Part shown: piece by piece, positions 10,001-18,085 of the stretch
Numbering within the stretch: position 1 is the stretch's first letter
How the letters are laid out: each line of letters starts with the position of its first letter
Source: Azospirillum doebereinerae
Lineage (GTDB): Bacteria; Pseudomonadota; Alphaproteobacteria; Azospirillales; Azospirillaceae
Length of the DNA stretch: 64,000 bases
Direction: 5' to 3'
NCBI RefSeq assembly: GCF_003989665.1
Contig: NZ_RZIJ01000022.1
Coordinates: 1 to 64,000 of the forward strand
Notes under the pieces: generated by a model
Seen by the model: only the letters and a program-made list of their open reading frames with translations
The model's database searches: none
What the model was told of the DNA's origin: nothing
Position numbers and translations under genes: made by a program

Positions 10001-10640
10001 GATCGGGGCTGAGCCCGCGCCGCCGGTGCGCGGCGACCGCGCCGTCGTCGAGCAGGGCGCGGAGGTCGTCGTCCGCCAGCGTCTCGACCCGGTTCACCTC
10101 GTGGGAGGTGCGGAACCCGTCGAAGAAATGCAGGAACGGCACCCGCGCCCGAAGCGTCGCCGCGTGGGCCACCAGCGCCAGGTCGTGCGCCTCCTGCACG
10201 CTGGCCGAGGCCAGCATGGCGAAGCCGGTCTGGCGGCAGGCCATCACGTCGGAATGGTCGCCGAAGATCGACAGCGCGTGGGTCGCGAGCGTGCGGGCGG
10301 TGACGTGCATGCAGAAGGGCGTCAGCTCCCCGGCGATCTTGTACATGTTGGGGATCATCAGCAGCAGGCCCTGCGACGCCGTGAAGGTCGTCGCCAGCGC
10401 GCCGGCCTGCAACGCGCCGTGCACGGCGCCGGCGGCGCCGCCTTCGGACTGCATCTCGACCACCCGGGGGACGGCCCCCCAGACGTTGGGCTTGCGGCGG
10501 ACCGACCATTCCTCCGAAAGCTCCCCCATCGTCGAGGAAGGGGTGATCGGGTAGATGGCGATGACGTCGCTGGCCCGGTACGCGATGGAGGCGGCGGCTT
10601 CGTTGCCGTCCATGATCGCGATGTTCGGATCTTTCATCAT
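7074..10640 (-). CDS. nifJ: Pyruvate:flavodoxin (ferredoxin) oxidoreductase
   Basis: NifJ oxidises pyruvate to acetyl-CoA and CO2 and passes electrons to flavodoxin or ferredoxin, feeding nitrogenase or fermentation. The 1188-residue product is full length for the single-chain family. The N-terminal half has AIYPITPSSTMGELSEEW and VEMQSEGGAAGAVHGAL. Two 4Fe-4S motifs follow (CIQCNKCVMVCPHA and CTGCTLCVDVC). The C-terminal TPP domain includes SGACAGCGETPY, NATGCSSIYGGNLP and TEVYSNTGGQQSKATP. The ATG at 10640 is chosen because AAGGA precedes it; the frame stays open to 10880 without a plausible earlier start. An island-type operator half lies about 240 bp upstream. Confidence 0.96.
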   Translation of the reverse strand: MMKDPNIAIMDGNEAAASIAYRASDVIAIYPITPSSTMGELSEEWSVRRKPNVWGAVPRVVEMQSEGGAAGAVHGALQAGALATTFTASQGLLLMIPNMYKIAGELTPFCMHVTARTLATHALSIFGDHSDVMACRQTGFAMLASASVQEAHDLALVAHAATLRARVPFLHFFDGFRTSHEVNRVETLADDDLRALLDDGAVAAHRRRGLSPDHPVLRGTAQNPDVFFQAREAANPFYEACPGIVQGMMDQLAVRTGRHYRLYDYVGHPQAERVVVAMGSGAETCAETARVLAGRGERVGCLIVRLFRPFAIADFVTALPASVRRIAVLDRSKEPGAVGDPLYLDVVAALAEGRAAGSLEADPVVIGGRYGLSSKEFTPAMAKAVFDQLDRDRPKRRFTVGIVDDVTHLSIPWDPAFRIEGTEVSRAVFFGLGADGTVGANKNSIKILQNRTGAHAQAYFVYDSRKSGSTTVSHLRFSKDPIRAPYLIDQAQFVACHHTPLLERMEVVEMAAPGATVLINAPGTPDEVWAGLPREVQQACLDKGVSLYAVDAGAVARAAGLGRRINTIMQTCFFALAKVMLEADAIADIKTAIKKTYGRRSEEAVRRNFAAVDQALAHLRHVPLPDRVTADHARPPVVPDGAPDFVKRVTALIIGGHGDKLPVSAFPVDGGWPVGTAKYERRSIAAEVPAWNAGLCIQCNKCVMVCPHAVIRAKVVPEAALAEAPDGFNTVAYKGREFPDSRYRLQVSPEDCTGCTLCVDVCMARDKADPARKALEMRPIGELRHEQAAFDYFLTLPDAPRDKVPPTVKHTQLLQPLFEFSGACAGCGETPYVKLLTQLFGDRMVMANATGCSSIYGGNLPTTPYTTNGDGRGPAWANSLFEDNAEFGLGLRIAIDQMAEQARGLLGLLSGRLEPGLVDALLTAEQGDEAGIAAQRARVAALRPALAGLADPLARRLDGLSDYLVRKTVWIVGGDGWAYDIGYGGLDHVLSSGYDVNVLVMDTEVYSNTGGQQSKATPIGASAKFATAGRAAAKKDLGLIAMAYGHVYVARTAFGARDAQTVAALREAESHRGPSLVLAYSHCIAHGYDLSNGLKQQKLAVSSGHWPLYRYDPRRTGEGKPALELDSEAPDSRLGAFMAGEGRFKVVERDDPERYAALVRMAEANARLRYGVYQRIAGVPESTDGDAG

Positions 10641-11022
10641 GCTCGCTTGTCCTTCGTCGTGCCGGCTGGACCGGACGAAACCTGTGAGCGATCGGCGGTT
10701 GGCCCGGCGCAACGGGCGTGCAGGGGCGGTGTTCGATGGCCGGGCGATGGGCCGAAACTCGGCGGGGATCCGCGATGGGCGGGGTCTGCGGTGCGCGGCG
10801 CGGCTTCGTCGCCTCGAGGCTGATGGCAACTCATCGGTCACGGCGCCACCGCCCGATCGACGGTGCAAGCGGCACGCCAACTAATATATCACCGATTTCC
10901 CAAGCTTTTCCAGAGCACGCTGTGTCGCAGACCCGACAAAATTGCGGGCCGCTGTCGAACAATGGACAGGGTTTGGACGGAGAAGCTTCGGGGCGCCGTG
11001 ACCGGACAGCCCCTGCCCCGCC
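10641..11022 (-). promoter_or_regulatory. nifJ 5' region with weak hexuronate-type operator
   Basis: This 382-bp gap between nifJ and gntR1 contains CTAATATATCACC at 10881-10893. On the minus strand this reads GGTGATATATTAG, matching the left two-thirds of the island operator but with a degenerate right arm. I saw no clear hairpin with a T-run and no open frame with good coding character. Confidence 0.45.
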
Positions 11023-11793
11023 CTACGCCACCGAGAAATACCGGGGGTTGGCCTTCTGGGCGTCGGCGATGGTGCTCTCCAGATCGTCGAGATGCGTGTT
11101 GAGCGCCTGGACCGCGGCGTCGGGATCCCCGGCGGCGATGGCGTCCACGATGGCCTTGTGCTCCGCCACCACCAGCCCCATGCGGCCGAGCACCGGCAGC
11201 GTCAGCCGGCGGTAGCGGTCGATCTGCACCTTGACCTGCTGGATGAGCGTCCAGAATCCCGGATAGCCGGCGACTTCGGCCAGCAGGGCGTGGAAGTCCT
11301 CGTCGGCCTGATGGAAGCCCTCATGATCGCCCGCCGTCTCGCGTTCGTGCTGCACCTCCAGGCAGACGCGCAGCCGGGCGATCTGGCTGCGGGTGGCGCG
11401 TTGCGCGGCGTAGCGGACCGAGGCCTCTTCCAGAACCCGGCGGATGGCGATGGATTCGGGCAGGGCGCCCAAGGGGATGCGCGAGACGAAGGTGCCGGAC
11501 TGCGGGAAGATCTCGATCAGGCCTTCGTCGGCCAGCTTCAGGACGGCTTCGCGGACCGGCGTGCGGCTGACGCCGTAATCCTGGGCGATCACCTTCTCGG
11601 CGATGGCCTCCCCCGGCTTGCGCCGCAGCGCGAGGATGTCGTTGCGCAGGTCCCGGTAGATGCCGGCCGAGACCGTGGCGCCCCGCTGGACCGGACGGGC
11701 CACCGAGGCGACCGTGGAGCGCCGGCGGGACGGCGCGGTGTTGGCAACGGTCTCGTCGCTGTCCGGAACCATGGTCTGTAACGCCTTTGTCAT
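11023..11793 (-). CDS. GntR-family (FadR/FCD) regulator 1 of the hexuronate island
   Basis: This is a DNA-binding regulator of about 256 residues. The winged helix carries the recognition segment QDYGVSRTPVREAVLKLADE and wing IEIFPQSGTFVSRIP. The C-terminal FCD ligand domain has the metal/ligand residues in FHQADEDFHALL, AEHKAIVDAI and THLDDL. UxuR, ExuR and similar uronate regulators belong to this subfamily. It is transcribed away from mgsA, and an operator lies between the two, so autoregulation is likely. Two paralogs at 16619 and 26425 share the recognition helix. ATG 11793 is preferred over the TTG at 11823; neither has a strong ribosome-binding site. Confidence 0.88.
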   Translation of the reverse strand: MTKALQTMVPDSDETVANTAPSRRRSTVASVARPVQRGATVSAGIYRDLRNDILALRRKPGEAIAEKVIAQDYGVSRTPVREAVLKLADEGLIEIFPQSGTFVSRIPLGALPESIAIRRVLEEASVRYAAQRATRSQIARLRVCLEVQHERETAGDHEGFHQADEDFHALLAEVAGYPGFWTLIQQVKVQIDRYRRLTLPVLGRMGLVVAEHKAIVDAIAAGDPDAAVQALNTHLDDLESTIADAQKANPRYFSVA

Positions 11794-11917
11794 CGCTGGA
11801 GGCCCGCCTATGCAATTCAACAATATACCGGCCGCTCCCGCCGAGCGTCAAACGCCATGGAAATCCACTTGTTGCGTGTGGGATGCGCAAAAATCAGCGC
11901 CGCTCCGACGAGAAATC

Positions 11918-11932
11918 TGATATATTAATATA
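11918..11932. promoter_or_regulatory. Hexuronate-regulon operator between gntR1 and mgsA
   Basis: TGATATATTAATATA matches the island consensus exactly. It lies 33 bp before the mgsA start and 125 bp before the divergent gntR1 start, so it could control both. Confidence 0.8.
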
Positions 11933-11964
11933 GAGGAATCAGAGCCCACCCCGGATGGCCCGCC

Positions 11965-12399
11965 ATGGAACGCAAACGCATCGCCCTCGTCGCGCACGAC
12001 GCCCGGAAGGGCGACCTGATCACCTGGATCGGCGCGCACATCCAATTCCTCGCCGGCCACGCCTTCTGGGCCACCGGCACCACGGGAAGCCGGGTCAAGG
12101 GCGCGCATCCGGAACTGGACGTGACGCCGTTGAAGAGCGGGCCGCTCGGCGGCGACCAGCAGATCGGCGCCATGATCGCCGAGGGGCGGATCGACATGCT
12201 GATCTTCTTCGTCGATCCGATGACGGCGCAGCCGCACGACGTGGACGTGAAGGCGCTGACCCGTCTGGCGACCCTCTACAACATCCCGATGGCCTGCAAC
12301 GAGGCCACCGCCGACATGCTGGTCGCCTCGCCCCTGTTCTCCAACGGCTACACGCCGCGCCCAACCGACTTCCGTGGCTACGAGGGGCGTGTCCTGTAA
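11965..12399 (+). CDS. mgsA: Methylglyoxal synthase
   Basis: MgsA converts dihydroxyacetone phosphate to methylglyoxal and phosphate, relieving build-up of phosphorylated sugars. The 144-residue product has typical family length. The start RIALVAHDARK, the phosphate-binding TGTTG, the catalytic aspartate region SGPLGGDQQIG and FFVDPMTAQPHDVDVKAL (with the active-site His and Asp) are all visible. It has its own operator of the island type 33 bp upstream. The gap of 162 bp to uxaC carries a second copy, so mgsA appears to be expressed with uronate catabolism. Confidence 0.95.
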   Translation: MERKRIALVAHDARKGDLITWIGAHIQFLAGHAFWATGTTGSRVKGAHPELDVTPLKSGPLGGDQQIGAMIAEGRIDMLIFFVDPMTAQPHDVDVKALTRLATLYNIPMACNEATADMLVASPLFSNGYTPRPTDFRGYEGRVL

Positions 12400-12463
12400 C
12401 GCGGACCTGCGACATTTCGACGGATGCGATCGGAAACCTGCACAAAAGGTTTGCAAAACGGTC

Positions 12464-12478
12464 TGATATATTAATATA
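12464..12478. promoter_or_regulatory. Hexuronate-regulon operator before uxaC operon
   Basis: TGATATATTAATATA is identical to the copy at 11918. It lies 83 bp upstream of the uxaC start, at the head of a seven-gene operon. Confidence 0.8.
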
Positions 12479-12561
12479 TTCCACCACCGGACAGCTTCCT
12501 TTGGCGGTCGCACGAGAGGGCTCGCCCTCGTTCCGCAGACACTTCCCTTCGGAGACAGACG

Positions 12562-13965
12562 ATGCTCCATCCTGACCGACTTTTCTCCAGCGATCCCACG
12601 CAGCGCGCCATCGCGCGCCGGCTCTACGCCGAGGTCCAGAACCTGCCGATCGTCAGCCCGCACGGGCACACCGATCCGTCCTGGTTCGCGCTGAACGAGG
12701 CGTTCCCCGACCCGGCCGCCCTGTTCGTCAAGCCCGACCATTACGCCTTCCGCATGCTCTACAGCCAGGGCGTGCCGATGGAGAGCCTGGGCGTGCCGCG
12801 CCGCGACGGCGGGGCGGTCGAGACCGATTCCCGCAAGATCTGGCGTCTGCTGGCCGAGCATTGGCACCTGTTCCCCGGCACGCCGACCCGCATGTGGCTG
12901 GAGCACGCCTTCGAGACCGCCTTCGGCGTCACCGAACGCCTGAGCCCGGCCACCGCCGACGGCATCTACGACCGGATCGAGGCCTGCCTGCGCACGCCGG
13001 AATTCCGGCCGCGCGCGCTGTTCGAGCGCTTCAACATCGAGGTGCTGGCGACCACCGAATCCCCGCTCGACCCGCTGGACCACCACAAGGCGATCCGCGA
13101 GAGCGGCTGGAAGGGGCGCGTCATCACCGCCTTCCGCCCCGACCCGGTCGTCGATCCGGAGTTCGAGGGCTTCCAGGCCAACGTCGCGACGCTGGGCGTC
13201 CTCACCGGCGAGGACACCACCAGCTGGAAGGGCTACCTCGCCGCCCTGGAAAACCGCCGCCGCTACTTCAAGGAAGTCGGTGGGGCGACCTCGACCGACC
13301 ACGGCCACCCGACCGCCGTCACCGCCGATTTGTCGACGGCCGAGGCCGAGGCGCTGTTCGCCAAGGCGCTGCGCGGCACCGTCACCGCCGCCGAGGCCGA
13401 GCTGTTCCGCGGCCAGATGCTGACCGAGATGGCCCGCATGAGCCTGGAGGACGGGCTGGTCATGCAGATCCACCCCGGCAGCGTGCGCAACCACAACGCG
13501 CCGGTGTTCGAACGGTTCGGCCGCGACAAGGGCTGCGACATCCCGAGCGCGACCGAATACGTCCGCGCGCTGAAGCCCCTGCTCGACCGCTTCGGCAACG
13601 AGCGCGACCTGACCATCATCCTCTTCACCCTGGACGAGACCAGTTACAGCCGCGAACTGGCCCCGCTGGCCGGCCATTACCCGGCCCTGCGGCTGGGGCC
13701 GGCGTGGTGGTTCCACGACAGCCCGGAAGGGATGCGCCGTTTCCGCGAGATGACGACGGAGACCGCCGGCTTCTACAACACGGTCGGCTTCAACGACGAC
13801 ACCCGCGCCTTCTGCTCGATCCCGGCGCGGCACGACGTGGCCCGCCGCATCGATTGCGCCTTCCTCGCCCGTCTGGTCGCCGAGCACCGGGTCGACGAGG
13901 ACGAGGCCGTCGAAGTGGCCACCGATCTCGCCTACCGCCTCGCCAAGAACGCCTACAAGCTGTAG
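12562..13965 (+). CDS. uxaC: Uronate isomerase (glucuronate/galacturonate)
   Basis: UxaC isomerises D-galacturonate to D-tagaturonate and D-glucuronate to D-fructuronate. The 467-residue protein is full length. The metal-binding SPHGHTDPSWFA is near the N-terminus. MQIHPGSVRNHNAPVF and HDSPEGMRRFREMTTETAG are recognisable in the C-terminal half of this amidohydrolase-superfamily enzyme. It is the first gene of an operon (uxaC-uxaA-DMT-gntR2-eda-Gfo/Idh-uxaB) with gaps of 2-76 bp. An island operator precedes it. Confidence 0.95.
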   Translation: MLHPDRLFSSDPTQRAIARRLYAEVQNLPIVSPHGHTDPSWFALNEAFPDPAALFVKPDHYAFRMLYSQGVPMESLGVPRRDGGAVETDSRKIWRLLAEHWHLFPGTPTRMWLEHAFETAFGVTERLSPATADGIYDRIEACLRTPEFRPRALFERFNIEVLATTESPLDPLDHHKAIRESGWKGRVITAFRPDPVVDPEFEGFQANVATLGVLTGEDTTSWKGYLAALENRRRYFKEVGGATSTDHGHPTAVTADLSTAEAEALFAKALRGTVTAAEAELFRGQMLTEMARMSLEDGLVMQIHPGSVRNHNAPVFERFGRDKGCDIPSATEYVRALKPLLDRFGNERDLTIILFTLDETSYSRELAPLAGHYPALRLGPAWWFHDSPEGMRRFREMTTETAGFYNTVGFNDDTRAFCSIPARHDVARRIDCAFLARLVAEHRVDEDEAVEVATDLAYRLAKNAYKL

Positions 13966-14041
13966 GCGCCGCCGCATCCGGCCCCGTTTCCACGAGAAAC
14001 GGGGCCGGGCGCCGGACAGCCAAGGGAAGGACGCACGCTCC

Positions 14042-15565
14042 ATGGCATCGCTCATCATTCGGTTGCACCCCGCGGACAACGTCGTCGTCGCCGGCGCCGA
14101 CCTGCCCCCCGGAACGGCGCTGCCCGGCACCGACATCCTGTGCCGCGCCGAGGTTCCGGCCGGGCACAAGGTCGCGGTGCAGGCCATCGCCGCCGGCGAG
14201 CCGGTCCGCAAGTACAACCAGGTCATCGGCTTCGCCACGACGGCCATCGAGCCGGGCGACCACGTCCACGTCCACAACATGGGCATGGGCGACAGCTTCG
14301 AGCGCGACCACGCCTTCGGCGTCGATTCCCACCCGACCGCCTTCGTTCCCGAGGCCGAGCGCGCCACCTTCCAGGGCATCGTCCGCGCCGACGGCCGCGT
14401 GGCGACCCGCAACTACATCGGCGTGATCACCTCGGTGAACTGCTCGGCCACCGCCGCGCGGATGATCGCCGACCAGTTCCGGGGCCCCGCGCTGGCCGAC
14501 TACCCCAACATCGACGGCGTCGTCGCCCTGACCCACGGCTACGGCTGCGGCATGGGCAACCAGGGCGACGCCATCGACACGCTGCGCCGCACCATCGCCG
14601 GCTACGCCCGCCACCCGAACTTCGCCGCCGTGATCCTGCTGGGCCTCGGCTGCGAGGTGAACCAGATCGACCGGCTGGTCGAGGCCGAGGGGCTGGTGCC
14701 CGACGAGCGGCTGCACACCCTGTCGATCCAGGATCTGGGCGGCACCGCCTCGGCCGTGCGCGAGGGGGTGCGCCGCATCCAAGCGCTGCTGCCGGCGATC
14801 AACGACGTGAAGCGGCAGACCCTGCCGGCAAGCCACCTGACGCTGGCGCTGCAATGCGGCGGGTCGGACGGCTATTCGGGCATCACCGCCAACCCGGCGC
14901 TGGGCCACGCGGTCGATCTGCTGGTGCGCAACGGCGGCACCGCCGTGCTCAGCGAGACCCCGGAGGTCTACGGCGCCGAGCATCTGCTGACCCGCCGCGC
15001 GGTCAGCCGCGCGGTCGGCGAGAAGCTGGTCGAGCGCATCGGCTGGTGGGAGGAGTACACCACCCGCACCGGCGGCGAGATGAACAACAACCCGTCGCCC
15101 GGCAACAAGAAGGGCGGCCTGACCACCATCCTGGAGAAGTCGCTGGGCGCCGTCGCCAAGGCCGGCACGACCAATCTGGTCGAGGTGCTGCGCTACGCCG
15201 AGCCGATCAAGGGGCCGGGTCTGGTCTTCATGGACACGCCCGGCTACGACCCGGTGTCGGCGACCGGCCAAGTGGCCGGCGGCGCCAACGTGCTGTGCTT
15301 CACCACCGGGCGCGGTTCGGTCTTCGGGGCCAAGCCGACGCCCAGCCTGAAGCTGGCGACCAACACGCCGCTGTACCGGAAGATGACCGACGACATGGAC
15401 ATCGACTGCGGCACCATCGCCACCGGCGACGCCACCATCGAGGAGGTCGGGCAAGCGATCTTCCAGCTGGTCCTCGACACCGCGTCGGGCCGCAAGAGCA
15501 AGAGCGAGGAACTCGGCTTCGGGTCGGACGAGTTCACGCCCTGGCAGATGGGCGCCGTCATGTAA
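14042..15565 (+). CDS. uxaA: Altronate dehydratase
   Basis: UxaA dehydrates D-altronate to 2-keto-3-deoxygluconate, the third step of galacturonate breakdown. The 507-residue product contains an N-terminal SAF domain (about 1-90) and the large catalytic UxaA domain. The latter has HGYGCGMGNQGDAID, LGLGCEVNQIDRL, QCGGSDGYSGITANPALG, MNNNPSPGNKKGG and CFTTGRGSVFG. Conserved cysteines probably hold an iron or Fe-S centre, as in the family. It follows uxaC by 76 bp and is followed by a DMT-type transporter. Confidence 0.95.
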   Translation: MASLIIRLHPADNVVVAGADLPPGTALPGTDILCRAEVPAGHKVAVQAIAAGEPVRKYNQVIGFATTAIEPGDHVHVHNMGMGDSFERDHAFGVDSHPTAFVPEAERATFQGIVRADGRVATRNYIGVITSVNCSATAARMIADQFRGPALADYPNIDGVVALTHGYGCGMGNQGDAIDTLRRTIAGYARHPNFAAVILLGLGCEVNQIDRLVEAEGLVPDERLHTLSIQDLGGTASAVREGVRRIQALLPAINDVKRQTLPASHLTLALQCGGSDGYSGITANPALGHAVDLLVRNGGTAVLSETPEVYGAEHLLTRRAVSRAVGEKLVERIGWWEEYTTRTGGEMNNNPSPGNKKGGLTTILEKSLGAVAKAGTTNLVEVLRYAEPIKGPGLVFMDTPGYDPVSATGQVAGGANVLCFTTGRGSVFGAKPTPSLKLATNTPLYRKMTDDMDIDCGTIATGDATIEEVGQAIFQLVLDTASGRKSKSEELGFGSDEFTPWQMGAVM

Positions 15566-15609
15566 CGGCGGTCCGCCCCCCGCCAGTCCTCCCAACCACG
15601 AGCGCAACC

Positions 15610-16581
15610 ATGCCCACCCCCAGCAGCGCCATCGCCGACGACCTCACGGTCCATCCCGTCAAGGGATCCCGCAAGGACGACCCGGTGCGCGGCATCCTCC
15701 TGGTCGTGGTTGCGATGGCGTTCTTCTCCTGCTCGGACGCCACGGCGAAGTATCTGAACCTGACCCTGCCGGCCGTCGAGATCGGCTGGATGCGCTACGC
15801 CGTCTTCTCGGCCCTGATGCTGCCCCTGGTGCTGCGCGAGGGGACGGGCGTGGTCCGCACGCCCCGGCCGCTGCTGCAAATCCTGCGCGGCCTCGGCATG
15901 CTGGGATCGGCGCTGTTCTTCATCCTGGGCATGCGCTACCTGCCGATGGCGGAGGCGGCGGCGACCAGCTACGTGTCGCCGGTCTTCGTCACCGTGCTGT
16001 CGATCCTGTTCCTGGGCGAGAAGATCGGCCCCCGGCGCTGGGCGGCGGTGCTGGCCGGGCTGGCCGGCGTGCTGATCGTCATGCGGCCGGGCGGCGCCGC
16101 CTTCCAGCCGGCGGCGATCTTCCCGATCCTGTCGGCGATGAGCTGGGCCTGCGGCATCATCATCACCCGCAAGATGACGGGCCAGGAAAACCCGGCCACC
16201 ACCCTGATCTGGAGCGCCCTGACCGGGCTGGTCGTGCTGACCGGACTGCTGCCGCTGGGGGGCGTGGTCCTGCCGACCGCGCAGGAGATCGGCTGGGGCG
16301 TGTTCATCGGCGTGATGTCGACCATCGCGCAATGGCTGCTCGTCCGTGCCTACCGCTACGGCGACGCGTCGGTGCTGGCCTCCTTCTCCTACATCCAGCT
16401 GATCTGGTCGGCGTCGCTGGGGTATCTCGTGTTCAGCGCCGTCCCCGACCGCTGGACCTTCGCCGGGTCCGCCGTGATCATCGCGAGCGGCCTCTACACG
16501 GTTCACCGGGAGCGCATCCGGAGACGGGAAAGCGCGGCCCGGACGGGGCAACCGGCCCCCAACGGACCGGCGGTTTCCTGA
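15610..16581 (+). CDS. EamA/DMT-family membrane transporter
   Basis: This 323-residue inner-membrane protein has about ten hydrophobic helices arranged as two EamA repeats (for example AMAFFSCSDATAKYLNL at the start of repeat one and SAMSWACGIIITRKM in repeat two). It ends in a basic cytoplasmic tail. DMT proteins export or import metabolites, and substrates cannot be read from sequence. Its place inside the uxa operon suggests a uronate-derived metabolite. A second DMT gene lies at 21627 in the pyk-pflA-foc unit. The start ATG at 15610 gives the first helix in the expected place. Confidence 0.85.
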   Translation: MPTPSSAIADDLTVHPVKGSRKDDPVRGILLVVVAMAFFSCSDATAKYLNLTLPAVEIGWMRYAVFSALMLPLVLREGTGVVRTPRPLLQILRGLGMLGSALFFILGMRYLPMAEAAATSYVSPVFVTVLSILFLGEKIGPRRWAAVLAGLAGVLIVMRPGGAAFQPAAIFPILSAMSWACGIIITRKMTGQENPATTLIWSALTGLVVLTGLLPLGGVVLPTAQEIGWGVFIGVMSTIAQWLLVRAYRYGDASVLASFSYIQLIWSASLGYLVFSAVPDRWTFAGSAVIIASGLYTVHRERIRRRESAARTGQPAPNGPAVS

Positions 16582-16618
16582 CCCCTCAACCCCGGACGCA
16601 GCCAAGGAGCTGGAAGCC

Positions 16619-17386
16619 ATGACATCCAGCGTGCAGACCAACGGATTCAGGGAAATCGCCGCCAAGGCCCTGCCCCGCGCCACCCAGCGCGGCGCGACCG
16701 CCGCGACGACGATCCACCAGGACCTGCGCACCGCGATCGTCTCGCTGCGGCGCAAGCCGGGCGAGCCCATCGCCGAGAAGCAGATCGCCCAGGATTACGG
16801 CGTCAGCCGCACCCCCGTGCGCGAGGCCATCCTGCGCCTGTGCGACGAGGGTCTGGTCGAGATCTTCCCGCAATCCGGCACCTTCGTTTCGCGCATCCCC
16901 TTGGGCGCCCTGCCCGAGGCCGCCGTCATCCGCAAATCCCTGGAGCGCACCACCGTGCGGCTCGCCGCCGAGCGCGCCACCCGCAGCCAGCTCGCCCAGC
17001 TGCACGCCTGCGTGGAGCTTCAGCACGAGGTCGATTCCGCCGGGGACCCCGACGGCTTCCACCAGGCCGACGAGGCGTTCCACGCGCTGATCGCCGAGAT
17101 CAGCGGCTATCCCGGTTTCTGGGCCATCACCCAGCAGGTCAAGCTCCAGGTCGACCGCTGCCGCCGCCTGACCCTGCCGGTCGCCGGCCGGATGGCGACC
17201 GTGATCGCCGAGCACGAGCGCATCGTCGCGGCCATCGCCGACCACGACCCCGACCGGGCCGAGGCCAGCCTGACCTCCCATCTCGACAACCTCGCCATCA
17301 CCATCGACGACGTCAGCCACGCCACCCCTCTGTTCTTCTCGGGCACCTTCGGGACCCCGCCGGACAAGAGCCGCGACGAGGCCTGA
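16619..17386 (+). CDS. GntR-family (FadR/FCD) regulator 2 of the hexuronate island
   Basis: This is a 255-residue paralog of the regulator at 11023. The recognition segment QDYGVSRTPVREA and wing LVEIFPQSGTFVSRIPLGAL are essentially identical to it. The FCD domain keeps FHQADEAFHALIAEI, AEHERIVAAI and SHLDNL. Being inside the uxa operon, it would be co-induced with the enzymes. It differs most from its paralogs in the effector-domain helices, so it may sense a different uronate or intermediate while binding the same operators (inference). Confidence 0.88.
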   Translation: MTSSVQTNGFREIAAKALPRATQRGATAATTIHQDLRTAIVSLRRKPGEPIAEKQIAQDYGVSRTPVREAILRLCDEGLVEIFPQSGTFVSRIPLGALPEAAVIRKSLERTTVRLAAERATRSQLAQLHACVELQHEVDSAGDPDGFHQADEAFHALIAEISGYPGFWAITQQVKLQVDRCRRLTLPVAGRMATVIAEHERIVAAIADHDPDRAEASLTSHLDNLAITIDDVSHATPLFFSGTFGTPPDKSRDEA

Positions 17387-17429
17387 GCGCCGCCCGAACA
17401 TCAGGCCCGAACATCAGGACGTGACCATC

Positions 17430-18083
17430 ATGACCCTGCCCCTTCTCGAACCCACCCTGTCCGGTCCGCGCGTCGTTCCGGTGCTCGTGCTCGACGACCC
17501 CGAGGACGCCGTCTCGCTGGCCAAGGCGCTGGTCGCCGGCGGCCTGACGACCCTGGAGGTGACGCTGCGCACGCCCAAGGCGCTCGCCTGCGCCGAGGCC
17601 ATCGCCGCCAAGGTGCCCGACGCCCTCGTCGGCCTCGGCACGCTGGTCCGGCCCGAGCAGTTCGCCCAGGCCCGCGACGCCGGCGCCCGCTTCCTGGTCA
17701 GCCCCGGCCTGACCGACACGCTGGCGCAGGCGGCCAAGGCCACCGGCCTGCCCTATCTGCCGGGCATCGCCACGGTGTCGGAGGCGCTGATCGCCTGGGA
17801 GCACGGCTTCCGCGAGCTGAAGTTCTTCCCGGCCATGCTGAACGGCGGCGTTCCGGCGCTCAAGGGCATGGCGCCGCTGATCCCGGAGGTGCGCTTCTGC
17901 CCGACCGGCGGCATCAAGGCCGAGAACCTGCGCGACTTCCTGGCGCTGCCCAACGTCTTCACCGTGGGCGGCACCTGGCTGACCCCCGCCGACGCCGTCA
18001 AGGAGCGCCGCTGGGCCGACATCGAGCGGCTGGCCCGCGAGGCTTCCGCCCTGGCCGGCTCCCCCTTGGCCGGGCAGGCCTGA
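17430..18083 (+). CDS. eda: 2-keto-3-deoxy-6-phosphogluconate aldolase
   Basis: Eda cleaves KDPG to pyruvate and glyceraldehyde 3-phosphate, the last step of the uronate route. From the ATG at 17430 the product is 217 residues. The class I aldolase residues are in place: Glu43 and Arg47 in TTLEVTLRTPK, the Schiff-base Lys131 in RELKFFPA, and the phosphate loop CPTGGI. The GTG at 17421 is an alternative start, but the AGGA at 17416 is too close to it. No KDG kinase gene is visible in the window, so that step must be encoded elsewhere. Confidence 0.93.
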   Translation: MTLPLLEPTLSGPRVVPVLVLDDPEDAVSLAKALVAGGLTTLEVTLRTPKALACAEAIAAKVPDALVGLGTLVRPEQFAQARDAGARFLVSPGLTDTLAQAAKATGLPYLPGIATVSEALIAWEHGFRELKFFPAMLNGGVPALKGMAPLIPEVRFCPTGGIKAENLRDFLALPNVFTVGGTWLTPADAVKERRWADIERLAREASALAGSPLAGQA

Positions 18084-18085
18084 CC

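Noticed and set aside
6966..10823. Open frame of 1285 codons on the plus strand opposite nifJ
   Set aside because: It mirrors the nifJ coding frame and has no recognisable domain; nifJ has every family motif.
10641..10880. N-terminal extension of nifJ by 80 codons
   Set aside because: The extension is Arg-rich and unlike the family, and a good ribosome-binding site precedes the ATG at 10640.
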